A stretch of 15,976 nt of DNA from Acidobacteriota bacterium (GTDB lineage: Bacteria; Acidobacteriota; Terriglobia; Terriglobales; Acidobacteriaceae), in contig JAJZAL010000113.1 in assembly GCA_021799405.1 (NCBI GenBank), positions 1-15,976 on the forward strand, in the 5' to 3' direction. Below the pieces are notes generated by a model. It did no database searches. It was not told the origin of the DNA and saw only the letters and a program-made list of their open reading frames with translations. Within the stretch, counting starts at the first letter, position 1. Every line of letters begins with the position of its first letter. Both the position numbers and the translations under genes were made by a program. This document shows positions 6,988-14,023 of the stretch, in pieces.

Positions 6988-7033
6988 GCAACTCCGCAAC
7001 TTAGCAAAAAATGTGAGCCATAAGGGAGGGCGG

Positions 7034-7453
7034 ATGTCCACGAACAATATACATCAGGACCGCCAACTGGACTGCAATCGAATGGGCGACTTTTTCATGA
7101 TCCTTGGCCATTCCACACGGATGCGCATTTTTTGTGCCCTGCAAAACGGATTCAGAAACGTGACCAGAATTGCCGAAGAAGCGGAGATATCGATCTCCAA
7201 CGCATCGCAACATTTACGTCTGATGCGCGACCGCGGCGCGGTCATCTCCGAAAGGCACGGGCAGACCGTCTTTTACGGAATCGCGGATCCGCGGTTCTTT
7301 CAGGCAGCCAGTTTGATTCGAGACGCGCTGGATGACAGAAGTAAAGCGAGCGAGTGCAACCGTTTCTCAGGATGCGCGCAAGCGTCCACTGAAACTGATC
7401 GAACAGTTGAAGAGCCATCAACTGACTTCATCCACCACCCCACAACCAACTAG
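7034..7453 (+). CDS. ArsR-family repressor, possible sulfane-sulfur sensor
   Basis: The 139-residue protein has an ArsR-type winged helix: dimer/N-terminal helices with GHSTRMRIFCALQNGFR (25-41), the HTH (VTRIAEEAEISISNASQHLRL, about 43-63, split by a turn) and a wing (ISERHGQTVFYGIADPRF). The metal-binding ELCVCDL motif of arsenic sensors is absent. Cys34 (RIFCAL) aligns with the sensing cysteine of persulfide-responsive BigR/SqrR and the sHdr-linked repressor sHdrR. Candidate second cysteines are Cys109 and Cys114 in a C-terminal extension, about nine or more residues later than in SqrR, so the pairing is uncertain. The start at 7034 has GGGAGG upstream; a GTG at 7013 is possible. It is the first gene of the sulfur set and tusA starts 12 bp after it, so it likely represses its own operon in response to sulfur species (inference). 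Confidence 0.85.
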   Translation: MSTNNIHQDRQLDCNRMGDFFMILGHSTRMRIFCALQNGFRNVTRIAEEAEISISNASQHLRLMRDRGAVISERHGQTVFYGIADPRFFQAASLIRDALDDRSKASECNRFSGCAQASTETDRTVEEPSTDFIHHPTTN

Positions 7454-7465
7454 AAGGAGAAATTT

Positions 7466-7720
7466 ATGAATGTAGCAGAGCTTGTAACACTTACCGCAGA
7501 CAAAGTGATCGATGCTCGTGGAACAGCATGCCCAGGACCACTGCTGGAAGCCAAAAAGGGCATTGGCGCCGTCAAGGTAGGCCAGGTCATTGAAGTCAAA
7601 TCCAACGACAAAGGCTCTCGCAAAGACCTGTCCACCTGGGCAACCAAGGTTGGCCATGAATTCCTGGGACTAATAGAAGCGGATGGCCATGACCGTCTCT
7701 TCGTTTTGAGAAAGAAGTAA
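7466..7720 (+). CDS. tusA: TusA-family sulfur-carrier protein
   Basis: A small cytosolic carrier that holds sulfur as a persulfide on its single conserved cysteine. The 84-residue product has the family hallmark DARGTACPGPLLEAKKGI, with the CPxP motif and the active Cys at position 22. The beta-alpha-beta-alpha-beta pattern and length are normal (VIEVKSNDKGSRKDLSTWAT, then GHEFLGLIEADGHDRLFVLR). AAGGAG is seven bases before the ATG and the gene follows arsR by 12 bp, so the two are co-transcribed. In sulfur-oxidising sHdr systems TusA delivers sulfane sulfur, and DsrE-type proteins interact with it. Here TusA and DsrE2 bracket the redox subunits. A role in tRNA thiolation is less likely given the context. 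Confidence 0.92.
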   Translation: MNVAELVTLTADKVIDARGTACPGPLLEAKKGIGAVKVGQVIEVKSNDKGSRKDLSTWATKVGHEFLGLIEADGHDRLFVLRKK

Positions 7721-7734
7721 CGACACGGGGGGTC

Positions 7735-7762
7735 CTGGCATGGATTCGTTTCATCCAGCCAG
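7735..7762 (+). repeat. strong hairpin between tusA and the mvhD-like gene
   Basis: CTGGC(A)TGGAT at 7735-7745 pairs with ATCCAGCCAG at 7753-7762: ten base pairs with one bulged A and a 7-nt loop, 14 bp past the tusA stop in a 107-bp gap. No T-run follows. It could stabilise the arsR-tusA part of the message or cause partial termination, giving more TusA than complex subunits. Confidence 0.5.
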
Positions 7763-7827
7763 TCCCCGCAGTTGCAAAGCAAAGTTCAAGATCGCGACGA
7801 AAGCCGTGGTCCGGTAAGAGGTGCGGT

Positions 7828-8334
7828 ATGGCGGATGGTTTCATTCCTAAGATACTGGTGCTGGCGACTGAAAAGTGTGCCTATCCTGGCGCAGACGCGG
7901 TAGGCAAGGCGCATTTGGAGTACCCCGCCAGCGTATATATTTTGCGGGTGCTCTCTCCGGTGCTATTCCCTGAAGACTTCTATTTGCGGACCTATAGCAA
8001 GGGAATCGACGGCATCGTCATCGCCGCTTGCGGTTCGGACTGTCCTTATCACGGGGCGTACGACCGTCTTGCCGCACGGATCGATCGACTCACGACCAAT
8101 ATGAAGAATAGCGGATTGGGCATGGAGCGGATCCGACTGACGGCGATTTGTACGGTATGCATCAAGGCATTCCTGAAGGAGATCGCGGAGATGACCGACA
8201 ATCTCGTCCGCCTTGGGCGCGTTGACCGCTGGCTGGCTGGGAAGCTCTACAACGAATCGTTGCAGCGCCTGGACTCCACGGTGAATCCCGCGCTGCTGGG
8301 CGGCAACTTGACTTCAGAAAGAGTCTCGCTATGA
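7828..8334 (+). CDS. MvhD/FlpD-like iron-sulfur electron-transfer protein
   Basis: MvhD-type proteins pass electrons to HdrA; in QmoB the same domain is fused to the C-terminus of an HdrA-like chain, while here it is separate. The 168 residues fit the family: KILVLATEKCAYPGADAVGK, YPASVYILRVLSPVLFPEDF, GIDGIVIAACGSDCPYHGAY (the GCHxGDCHY-like site) and GMERIRLTAICTVCIKAF. Five cysteines are present (17, 68, 72, 108, 111). The usual second Cys near the N-terminus and the one in RVxCSG are missing, and CTVC near residue 110 is new, so the [2Fe-2S] ligands may be rearranged. AGAGGTG before the ATG supports the start. The stop overlaps the next start (ATGA), implying coupled translation with the hdrA-like gene. 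Confidence 0.82.
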   Translation: MADGFIPKILVLATEKCAYPGADAVGKAHLEYPASVYILRVLSPVLFPEDFYLRTYSKGIDGIVIAACGSDCPYHGAYDRLAARIDRLTTNMKNSGLGMERIRLTAICTVCIKAFLKEIAEMTDNLVRLGRVDRWLAGKLYNESLQRLDSTVNPALLGGNLTSERVSL

Positions 8335-9674
8335 CACCGGCCACGGAACAAAGCAAACCGTATCGTCCTGATGCCCTGGTGGTTGGAGGAGGCATCGCAG
8401 GCATGCAGTCGGCCCTCGATCTGGCCGATCAGGGGCTGAAGGTGATGCTCGTTGAGCGCGGCCCCAGCATTGGCGGACACATGATTGCGCTGGCCAAGGT
8501 CTTTCCCACGCTGGACTGCGCCAGTTGCATCACGGCGCCGAAGATGTCCGCATCCGCGCACCATGACAACATCGAGATTCTCGTCAACACCGAAGTCCAG
8601 GCGATCCAGACCATCGACGGCGTACACCATGTGAAATTGCTGAAGAAGGCGACCTACGTCAACTTCGACAAGTGCATTGGCTGCCGCCTCTGCGAATACG
8701 CCTGCGACGCTGAGTACCCGGATCCGCTGGAAGAAGGCCTGGGTGCGAAGCGAGCCATCGGTGTGGCCTTCACGAATGCAATCCCGCAAAAAGCGGTGCT
8801 CGATCCCGAACTGTGCGCGACTTGCGGAACCTGTGCCCGCGTCTGCCCGACCGACGCCATCGAGTTCGACCAGCAGCCCGAGACCGTGATCGTCGAGACC
8901 GACGCCGTCGTGGTTGCATCCGGCTTTGCTCTCAACTCGCTGAACGTGAAGCCGCAGTACAACGCGATGCACAGCAAGAATATTGTGTCTGGGCTGACGA
9001 TGGAACGGCTGCTCGCGCCGCACGGTCCATATGGGCGCGTGCTTCGCCCCTCCGACGGCAAAATTCCCTCTTCCGTCGCCTTCGTTCAATGCGCAGGCTC
9101 CCGCGACGCTTCGATCGGAGTGCCGTATTGTTCGCGCGTCTGCTGCATGTACGCCATCAAGCAGGCCATGTTGCTCTCCGGCGCCCTGCCCATCGCAGAC
9201 ATCACCATCTACTACATGGATATTCGCGCCTTTGGCAAAGGCTATGAGCAGTTCTATCAGAACGCCAAAGCGATGGGTATCAACTTCGTGCGCGGCAAGG
9301 TGGCGCGCATCGATCCAGTGGACGATGGCGATCTGGTGCTGCACGTGGAGACGACGGAGGACAAAGAGAACTTTCTGCAAGAGCGTCGGCACGACCTGGT
9401 AGTCCTTGCGCAGGGAATGCTGCCGGAGTGGGATATGTCCGGGACCACGCCCGTGCGTCGGGCTGCGGACGGCTTTGTCGCCACGCCGATGCTGACTTCG
9501 CCAACCCTCACGACAGCGCCGGGCATATTTGTCGCCGGTGTCGCAGCCGGCCCCAAGGACATCGTGGACACCATCGCGGAGGCAGGCGCTGCTGCGATGC
9601 AGGTCAGCCAATATCTCTATCAGAAGCGGTTCATCGCCATGGATCAGACGCAAGAAGCAGTCCTGCTTGGATAA
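8331..9674 (+). CDS. short HdrA-like / QmoA-like FAD iron-sulfur subunit
   Basis: A flavin and iron-sulfur subunit of heterodisulfide-reductase-type complexes. The 447 residues start almost directly with the FAD motif VVGGGIAGM (17-25), without the HdrA N-terminal domain, as in QmoA. The HdrA signature DCASC lies at 62-66. Two ferredoxin-type clusters follow: Cys115-118-121-125 (CIGCRLCEYAC) and Cys162-165-168-172 (CATCGTCARVC). The second half has FVQCAGSRD...YCSRVCC (252-272) and the FAD-binding GIFVAGVAAGPKDI (398-411). The start overlaps the stop of the mvhD-like gene; the next gene begins 38 bp later. It probably forms the soluble head of the complex with the longer HdrA-like protein, exchanging electrons with the QmoC-like membrane subunit. 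Family is secure; QmoA-type rather than generic HdrA is inferred from length and neighbours. Confidence 0.9.
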   Translation: MTPATEQSKPYRPDALVVGGGIAGMQSALDLADQGLKVMLVERGPSIGGHMIALAKVFPTLDCASCITAPKMSASAHHDNIEILVNTEVQAIQTIDGVHHVKLLKKATYVNFDKCIGCRLCEYACDAEYPDPLEEGLGAKRAIGVAFTNAIPQKAVLDPELCATCGTCARVCPTDAIEFDQQPETVIVETDAVVVASGFALNSLNVKPQYNAMHSKNIVSGLTMERLLAPHGPYGRVLRPSDGKIPSSVAFVQCAGSRDASIGVPYCSRVCCMYAIKQAMLLSGALPIADITIYYMDIRAFGKGYEQFYQNAKAMGINFVRGKVARIDPVDDGDLVLHVETTEDKENFLQERRHDLVVLAQGMLPEWDMSGTTPVRRAADGFVATPMLTSPTLTTAPGIFVAGVAAGPKDIVDTIAEAGAAAMQVSQYLYQKRFIAMDQTQEAVLLG

Positions 9675-9712
9675 GGGACAAGGGACAGAAGTAGAACCTC
9701 GAGGAAAAATGT

Positions 9713-11713
9713 ATGAGCGACAAAAATGGTTTCATCCAACAGCCGAGCACACAAGACCTCGATCTGCTATGCGGAACTCTGGAAGAGGAAGAGGCGCTGC
9801 TCGAATCGGACGCAACCTATATGAAGCAGCAACTGGAGAGGGTCCAGCAGCAACGCTCCGATCTACCGCCGGAGGTAAGAGTCGGAGTCTATATATGCCG
9901 CTGCGGCGGCAACATCTCCGATGTCGTCGATGTCGAGCGGGTAGCCGAAGTCGTCAGCCTGATTCCAGGAGTCGTCACGGCCAAGGTAAACACCTTTTGC
10001 TGTTCCGACCCAGGCCAGCAAACCATCACCGCCGACATCATTGAGCAAAATCTCGACCGCGTCGTGGTGGCCTCCTGCTCGCCGTCTCTGCATGAGCAGA
10101 CCTTCCGCGGTGCGGTCTCCCGCGCCAATCTGAACCCCTATCTCTACGAGCAGGTCAACATTCGCGAACAGGGTTCATGGGCGCATCGGCACGATTCCGA
10201 AGGGGCCACGCAACTGGCCATTCATATGATTTCCGCCGCCATAGGCAAGCTGCGCTACTCCATTCCACTCGACCAGATCAAGCTCCCCAACCATCGCAAG
10301 GCTTTGGTGATTGGCGGTGGCATCGGCGGGATGAAGGCGGCCGTGGACATGGCAGGCCGCGGCATTCTGGTGATGCTCGTTGAAAAGTCCGATCGTCTCG
10401 GCGGCCGACTGAATGAATATGGACGCGTCTATCCATCGGAAAAGTTGGCCAGCGAATTTGTAACCGAGCTGATCCAAAAGGTGCAGGCCAACAAGAATAT
10501 CGAAGTCCTGCTGAACAGCAACGTCACGGAAGTGAACGGCTTTATCGGAAATTTCCGCACGGTGATCATGGGACCTTTCGGGCCCGCAGGTGCAACTGCG
10601 TCGACCAACGCACTGGTCGGCGCCATCGTCATGGCAACCGGCTTCCGTCCGTATGTTCCGCGCGACGGCGAGTTCCTCTATCATGAGGATCCCTGCGTGC
10701 TGACGACGCCGGAGTTCATCCAGTTTTCCCAGAGCCTCGACCCAGGCGCTAAGGACATGGTCTACCAGGGACGTACCATTCGCAGCCTTGCATTCCTGCA
10801 CTGCGTCGGCAGCCGGCAACTGGATGGAGTCCACGAACCGCAACCCGACGGCACCTTGAACACCTACTGCTCGCGCGTCTGTTGCAGCACCATTCTGCAG
10901 CAGGCACTCGCTATCCGTGAGCGCTTCCCGAAAATCCGTGTCTACGACTTTCATCGTGACATCCGCACCTACGGGCGGGGAGAAGAGGACTACTACATCA
11001 ATGCCTCCAAGGCCGGAGTCGTCTTCTTCCGCTTCAATGGCGAGGACCCGATCAAGGTGGAACGTAATGGGCACGCTGGCGGCAAAAAGGCTGCTCCCCT
11101 GACGGTCACCGTCAAGGACGCTCTCACCTGGGGCGAGGAACTGGAAATCCCGGTGGACATGGTGGTGCTTGGCGTGGGCATGATGCCCAGTCACATCGAA
11201 GACCTGGTCGAGAGCATCAAGCTTTCGACCGGCGAAGACCACTTTCTACAGGAGGTTCACCCCAAACTTCGCCCGGTTGAAGTGGCTGTCAACGGCGTAC
11301 TGCTTGCGGGCACGGCGCAGGGGCCGATGAATATTCAGGAGACGCTGAATGCCGCGAGTGCCGCAGCAGTCAAGGCGGCTTCGATGTTTGCCAAGGATGT
11401 GGTGGAGCTGAATCCGTTTGTGGCGGTCGTCGATGCTTTGCGTTGCACCGGCAACGCGATCTGCGTCACGCAATGCGACTACGAAGGCGCGCTGAAGATG
11501 GTCGAAGTTGAGATTGACGGACGCAAGGTGCAACGCGCCGAGGTGAACGCAGGGCTTTGCTCCGGTTGTGGAGCCTGCGTCCCGGTATGCCCCAGTCGCG
11601 CCATCGATATCGATGGCTGGCGCCTGGATCAGTACGATGCGATGGTGGACGGCCTGGTCGCCGATGCTCTTCACCCACAATGCGGGATAGAAGAACTGGT
11701 GCACCTGGGTTGA
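9713..11713 (+). CDS. full-length HdrA-like / QmoB-like FAD iron-sulfur subunit
   Basis: A 666-residue HdrA-type flavoprotein. An acidic N-terminal extension of about 55 residues precedes the HdrA N-terminal domain (RVGVYICRCGGNISDVVDVE at 56-75; Cys62, 64, 96, 97; VVVASCSPSLHEQTFRGAV at 117-135). The FAD motif VIGGGIGGM is at 199-207, FLHCVGSR at 361-368 and YCSRVCC at 385-391. The C-terminus holds ferredoxin-type sites: a normal cluster at Cys616-619-622-626 and an altered one at 578-588 (RCTGNAICVTQC), where Asn581 replaces the second cysteine. Unlike QmoB there is no C-terminal MvhD domain; that domain is encoded separately at 7828. GAGG upstream of the ATG supports the start. It likely pairs with the short HdrA-like subunit. 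Possible substrates are a protein persulfide, a disulfide or an adenylylsulfate-reductase partner, none visible here. Confidence 0.9.
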   Translation: MSDKNGFIQQPSTQDLDLLCGTLEEEEALLESDATYMKQQLERVQQQRSDLPPEVRVGVYICRCGGNISDVVDVERVAEVVSLIPGVVTAKVNTFCCSDPGQQTITADIIEQNLDRVVVASCSPSLHEQTFRGAVSRANLNPYLYEQVNIREQGSWAHRHDSEGATQLAIHMISAAIGKLRYSIPLDQIKLPNHRKALVIGGGIGGMKAAVDMAGRGILVMLVEKSDRLGGRLNEYGRVYPSEKLASEFVTELIQKVQANKNIEVLLNSNVTEVNGFIGNFRTVIMGPFGPAGATASTNALVGAIVMATGFRPYVPRDGEFLYHEDPCVLTTPEFIQFSQSLDPGAKDMVYQGRTIRSLAFLHCVGSRQLDGVHEPQPDGTLNTYCSRVCCSTILQQALAIRERFPKIRVYDFHRDIRTYGRGEEDYYINASKAGVVFFRFNGEDPIKVERNGHAGGKKAAPLTVTVKDALTWGEELEIPVDMVVLGVGMMPSHIEDLVESIKLSTGEDHFLQEVHPKLRPVEVAVNGVLLAGTAQGPMNIQETLNAASAAAVKAASMFAKDVVELNPFVAVVDALRCTGNAICVTQCDYEGALKMVEVEIDGRKVQRAEVNAGLCSGCGACVPVCPSRAIDIDGWRLDQYDAMVDGLVADALHPQCGIEELVHLG

Positions 11714-11741
11714 CCCATGCATCTGAAGGGAGAAATCGACA

Positions 11742-12056
11742 ATGGCAATGAAGACACTCACGGCTCAGCAGAAAAAGGCTCTCGCCACCATGCGCGAGCG
11801 CATGGGCGGTATCAGCGAGCAAAAGAAACAGCACGCGAAGCAGTTGAAAGCCGCGCGTAAGGCGATCATTCAAATGCTGACGGAGAAACCAGCCACGGTT
11901 CCCGAAATCGCCGCGGCATTGAACATGCCAAGCGACGAAGCCCTGTGGCACCTGACGGGGATGCGCAAATATGGACAGGTCGCCGAAGCCGGCGAAGCGG
12001 GCGAGTACCTCTTGTATGCGCTCGTCGTCAGCGAAGAGACCACAACGAGTCACTAG
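11742..12056 (+). CDS. small winged-helix protein inside the hdr-like operon
   Basis: The 104 residues begin with a basic helical segment (about 8-40, many Lys/Arg/Gln, possibly coiled) and continue as a winged helix (about 41-95: IIQMLTEKPATVPEIAAALN, then MPSDEALWHLTGMRKYGQVA). It resembles small HTH proteins but no named family is certain. It sits 28 bp after the long hdrA-like gene and 22 bp before the membrane subunit gene, with GGGAG upstream of its ATG, so it is expressed together with the complex. Being embedded in the operon, it could be a complex-associated structural or assembly protein that borrowed a winged-helix fold, or a local regulator. The sequence does not decide. Confidence 0.75.
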   Translation: MAMKTLTAQQKKALATMRERMGGISEQKKQHAKQLKAARKAIIQMLTEKPATVPEIAAALNMPSDEALWHLTGMRKYGQVAEAGEAGEYLLYALVVSEETTTSH

Positions 12057-12078
12057 AAACAGAGTACGAGGGATGGCA

Positions 12079-13290
12079 ATGGCACACGCAATCGATGTTG
12101 CATTGATGGACAAGATCAAGAAGCATGGCCCCGGCGGCACGCTGGATGTGAGCGCCTGCTTCAACTGCGGAAACTGTACTGCCGTCTGCCCACTGGCAGA
12201 GGATTCGTCCGGCTTCCCTCGCCGCGTGATTCGCATGGCGCAAGTCGGCATGGAAAAGGAACTGCTGGCCGATGAAGATATCTGGCGCTGCTATGCCTGC
12301 GGCGAATGCACCAAGACCTGTCCGCGCGAAGCCGACCCGATGCAATTTATGGCAGCGGCTCGCAGCTACGCCATCTCTCGTTATGATGCGACCGGGCTGG
12401 CCGGCTGGATGTACCGCTCCGCAGCCGTCAACATCCTGGTTTTCCTGTTGTTCTCCGCCTTCTTCGCCCTCTTGCTGCTGTCGCACAAAGGCGGGTTGGA
12501 AATGGGCAGCAACGGCGCAATCTTCAGCGGCATCGGCTCCTCCCGGCTCTTCCGGTTCATACCCGGCGAGTGGGTCCACAGCATCGGCGTTGCGCTGTTT
12601 GCTGTGATCGGCGTCAGCCTGGCCTTCGGCGTTTTCTCCATGCTCTACAGGGTGATGAGAAAAAAGAATCGCGCCGGTGAGCGGCCGGCATTTCCGCTCG
12701 CTGCGCTCCTTCCCTCCCTCTGGCTGGCTGTGACGGACGCTCTCAATCATCGCCGCTTCCGCAATTGCGAACAGATAACGGAACCCACCCATGAGCCCGT
12801 CTATCGGCGCGCCTGGTTTGTCCACGGCACCATCATGTGGGGTTTTCTGGCGATGCTGATTGCCACCACACTTGATTTTCTCTTCAAGCCAATCGGCTCA
12901 CCTGTGCCACCTTGGTATCCGATGCGTCTCCTCGGACTCCTGGGCGGCCTGGCCTGCCTCTACGGCTTAACCATTGCCATCTCGCGCAGGATCAGAGCGG
13001 AAGAATCCCCGTACGACAAGAGTTCCTTCTCCGACTGGTTCTTCCTGTTGCTTCTTGCGGCCACCGTCCTTACCGGACTGCTGACCGAGATCGTCGTTTA
13101 CATGCCGCATCCGACCCTCTTCGGATACACAATCTTCCTCACTCACATCATTCTGGCAATGGACGTCCTGATCATGCTGCCCCTGACAAAATTCGCACAC
13201 GTCATCTACCGGACGCTGGCCCTGGGCCTCCACGAGTGGGCCCTGGCGCCGGCTCCACAAAAAACCACGGCTGTCGTCAGCAATGCCTAA
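12079..13290 (+). CDS. QmoC-like membrane subunit (HdrC iron-sulfur domain fused to HdrE-like cytochrome b)
   Basis: Links the soluble HdrA-like subunits to the membrane quinone pool. The N-terminal cytosolic domain has two [4Fe-4S] motifs: Cys27-30-33-37 (CFNCGNCTAVCP) and Cys71-74-77-81 (CYACGECTKTCP). About six hydrophobic segments follow (near 117-136, 165-190, 247-266, 283-303, 319-341, 348-370), with His167, His250, His356 and His374 as possible haem b ligands, like HdrE/NarI-type cytochromes. The 403-residue length fits QmoC. The ATG at 12079 is preferred because GAGG sits seven to eight bases upstream; an ATG six bases earlier is too close to it. A longer open frame from 11971 overlaps the winged-helix gene and is rejected. 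No HdrB-type CCG-domain protein accompanies it, which favours a Qmo-type over a classical HdrBC role. Confidence 0.9.
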   Translation: MAHAIDVALMDKIKKHGPGGTLDVSACFNCGNCTAVCPLAEDSSGFPRRVIRMAQVGMEKELLADEDIWRCYACGECTKTCPREADPMQFMAAARSYAISRYDATGLAGWMYRSAAVNILVFLLFSAFFALLLLSHKGGLEMGSNGAIFSGIGSSRLFRFIPGEWVHSIGVALFAVIGVSLAFGVFSMLYRVMRKKNRAGERPAFPLAALLPSLWLAVTDALNHRRFRNCEQITEPTHEPVYRRAWFVHGTIMWGFLAMLIATTLDFLFKPIGSPVPPWYPMRLLGLLGGLACLYGLTIAISRRIRAEESPYDKSSFSDWFFLLLLAATVLTGLLTEIVVYMPHPTLFGYTIFLTHIILAMDVLIMLPLTKFAHVIYRTLALGLHEWALAPAPQKTTAVVSNA

Positions 13291-13315
13291 CGCCGTACGC
13301 AAAGGAAAGCCAATC

Positions 13316-13876
13316 ATGCCTGACACACTTACAGAAGTCGATTTCAAGAATGCGCTGGATACACTCACCGCCCGCGTGGATGCGATAGAACAATCAGCGG
13401 GCAACGACCACCTCTCCATCGGGGTGATGACGGGAAATCTCGACACCACCATAGCGGCCTTTATTATTGCCCTGGCTGCGACCGCCTATGACATCAAGGT
13501 GGACATGTTCTTTACCTTCTGGGCCGTGGCTGCGCTGCGCGATCCGAAAAAGGCACCTCCGAAGAAATTTATGGAGAAGATGTTTGGATGGATGCTGCCG
13601 CGGGGCTCCAGTGCGCTCCCCCTCTCGAAGATGCAGATGGGGGGCATGGGGCCAAAGATGATCCGTTCGATCATGAAGCAGCACGGAGTCAAGTCCCTAG
13701 AGCAACTGATGCAGGAGGCTGGAGAGTACGGCGTCCAAATCCACATCTGCGAAATGTCGATGGATCTCATGGGTTTCAAGCCGGAGGAGATGATCGACTA
13801 TCCGCACCTCGATTTTGTTGGAGCCGGCAGCTTTATCCAAATGATCAGTGAATCGAAACAGGCGTTCTTCCTATAA
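13316..13876 (+). CDS. DsrE2-like (DsrE/DsrF/DrsH family) sulfurtransferase
   Basis: DsrE-type proteins carry sulfur on a conserved cysteine and exchange it with TusA. The 186-residue product begins with a short helical segment (VDFKNALDTLTARVDAIEQ, 8-26), then the DsrE fold: LSIGVMTGNLDTTIAAFIIA (33-52), YDIKVDMFFTFWAVAALRD, a hydrophobic Gly/Met-rich insert (about 87-118, MLPRGSSALPLSKMQMGGMG) typical of the DsrE2 branch, and HICEMSMDLMGFKPEEM, whose Cys145 is the likely sulfur carrier. The insert may be membrane-associated. AAGGAA upstream supports 13316; an ATG at 13283 overlapping the previous stop codon would add 11 residues. It is the last gene of the set and is followed by a terminator. 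With TusA at the other end it suggests a sulfur relay serving the redox complex. Confidence 0.88.
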   Translation: MPDTLTEVDFKNALDTLTARVDAIEQSAGNDHLSIGVMTGNLDTTIAAFIIALAATAYDIKVDMFFTFWAVAALRDPKKAPPKKFMEKMFGWMLPRGSSALPLSKMQMGGMGPKMIRSIMKQHGVKSLEQLMQEAGEYGVQIHICEMSMDLMGFKPEEMIDYPHLDFVGAGSFIQMISESKQAFFL

Positions 13877-13888
13877 CGGAAGGAACGC
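13862..13888 (+). repeat. hairpin across the dsrE2 stop codon
   Basis: GCGTTCTTCC (13862-13871) pairs with GGAAGGAACGC (13878-13888) with a single bulged base and a 6-nt loop, enclosing the TAA. It may protect the 3' end of the message or aid termination together with the stronger hairpin downstream. Confidence 0.4.
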
Positions 13889-13943
13889 ATCCGCCGCACT
13901 GATAGGGGATTTTAGGCTTCATCAGCAAGCAGATGAAGATTCT

Positions 13944-13978
13944 AAACGGCTTCCAATTTCCACTCGGAGGCCGTTTTT
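13944..13978 (+). terminator. intrinsic terminator of the tusA-hdr-dsrE2 operon
   Basis: AAACGGCTTCC (13944-13954) pairs with GGAGGCCGTTT (13966-13976) over 11 bp with one G-T pair and an 11-nt loop, followed by T residues to 13978. It lies 67 bp after the dsrE2 stop codon and closes the gene set. The near-symmetrical A-run on the left might let it work in both directions. Confidence 0.85.
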
Positions 13979-14023
13979 GCGTTTAGCGGGGTAGCTGCCT
14001 AAGTACAGTAGACTCTACAGGTA

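Noticed and set aside
8247..9653. 468-codon minus-strand ORF opposite the short hdrA-like gene
   Set aside because: The plus strand carries an unambiguous flavoprotein with all motifs; the antisense frame is open only because of codon bias and its composition is unlike a real protein.
10175..11242. 355-codon minus-strand ORF opposite the long hdrA-like gene
   Set aside because: Antisense shadow of a certain HdrA-type gene; no recognisable domain or ribosome-binding site.
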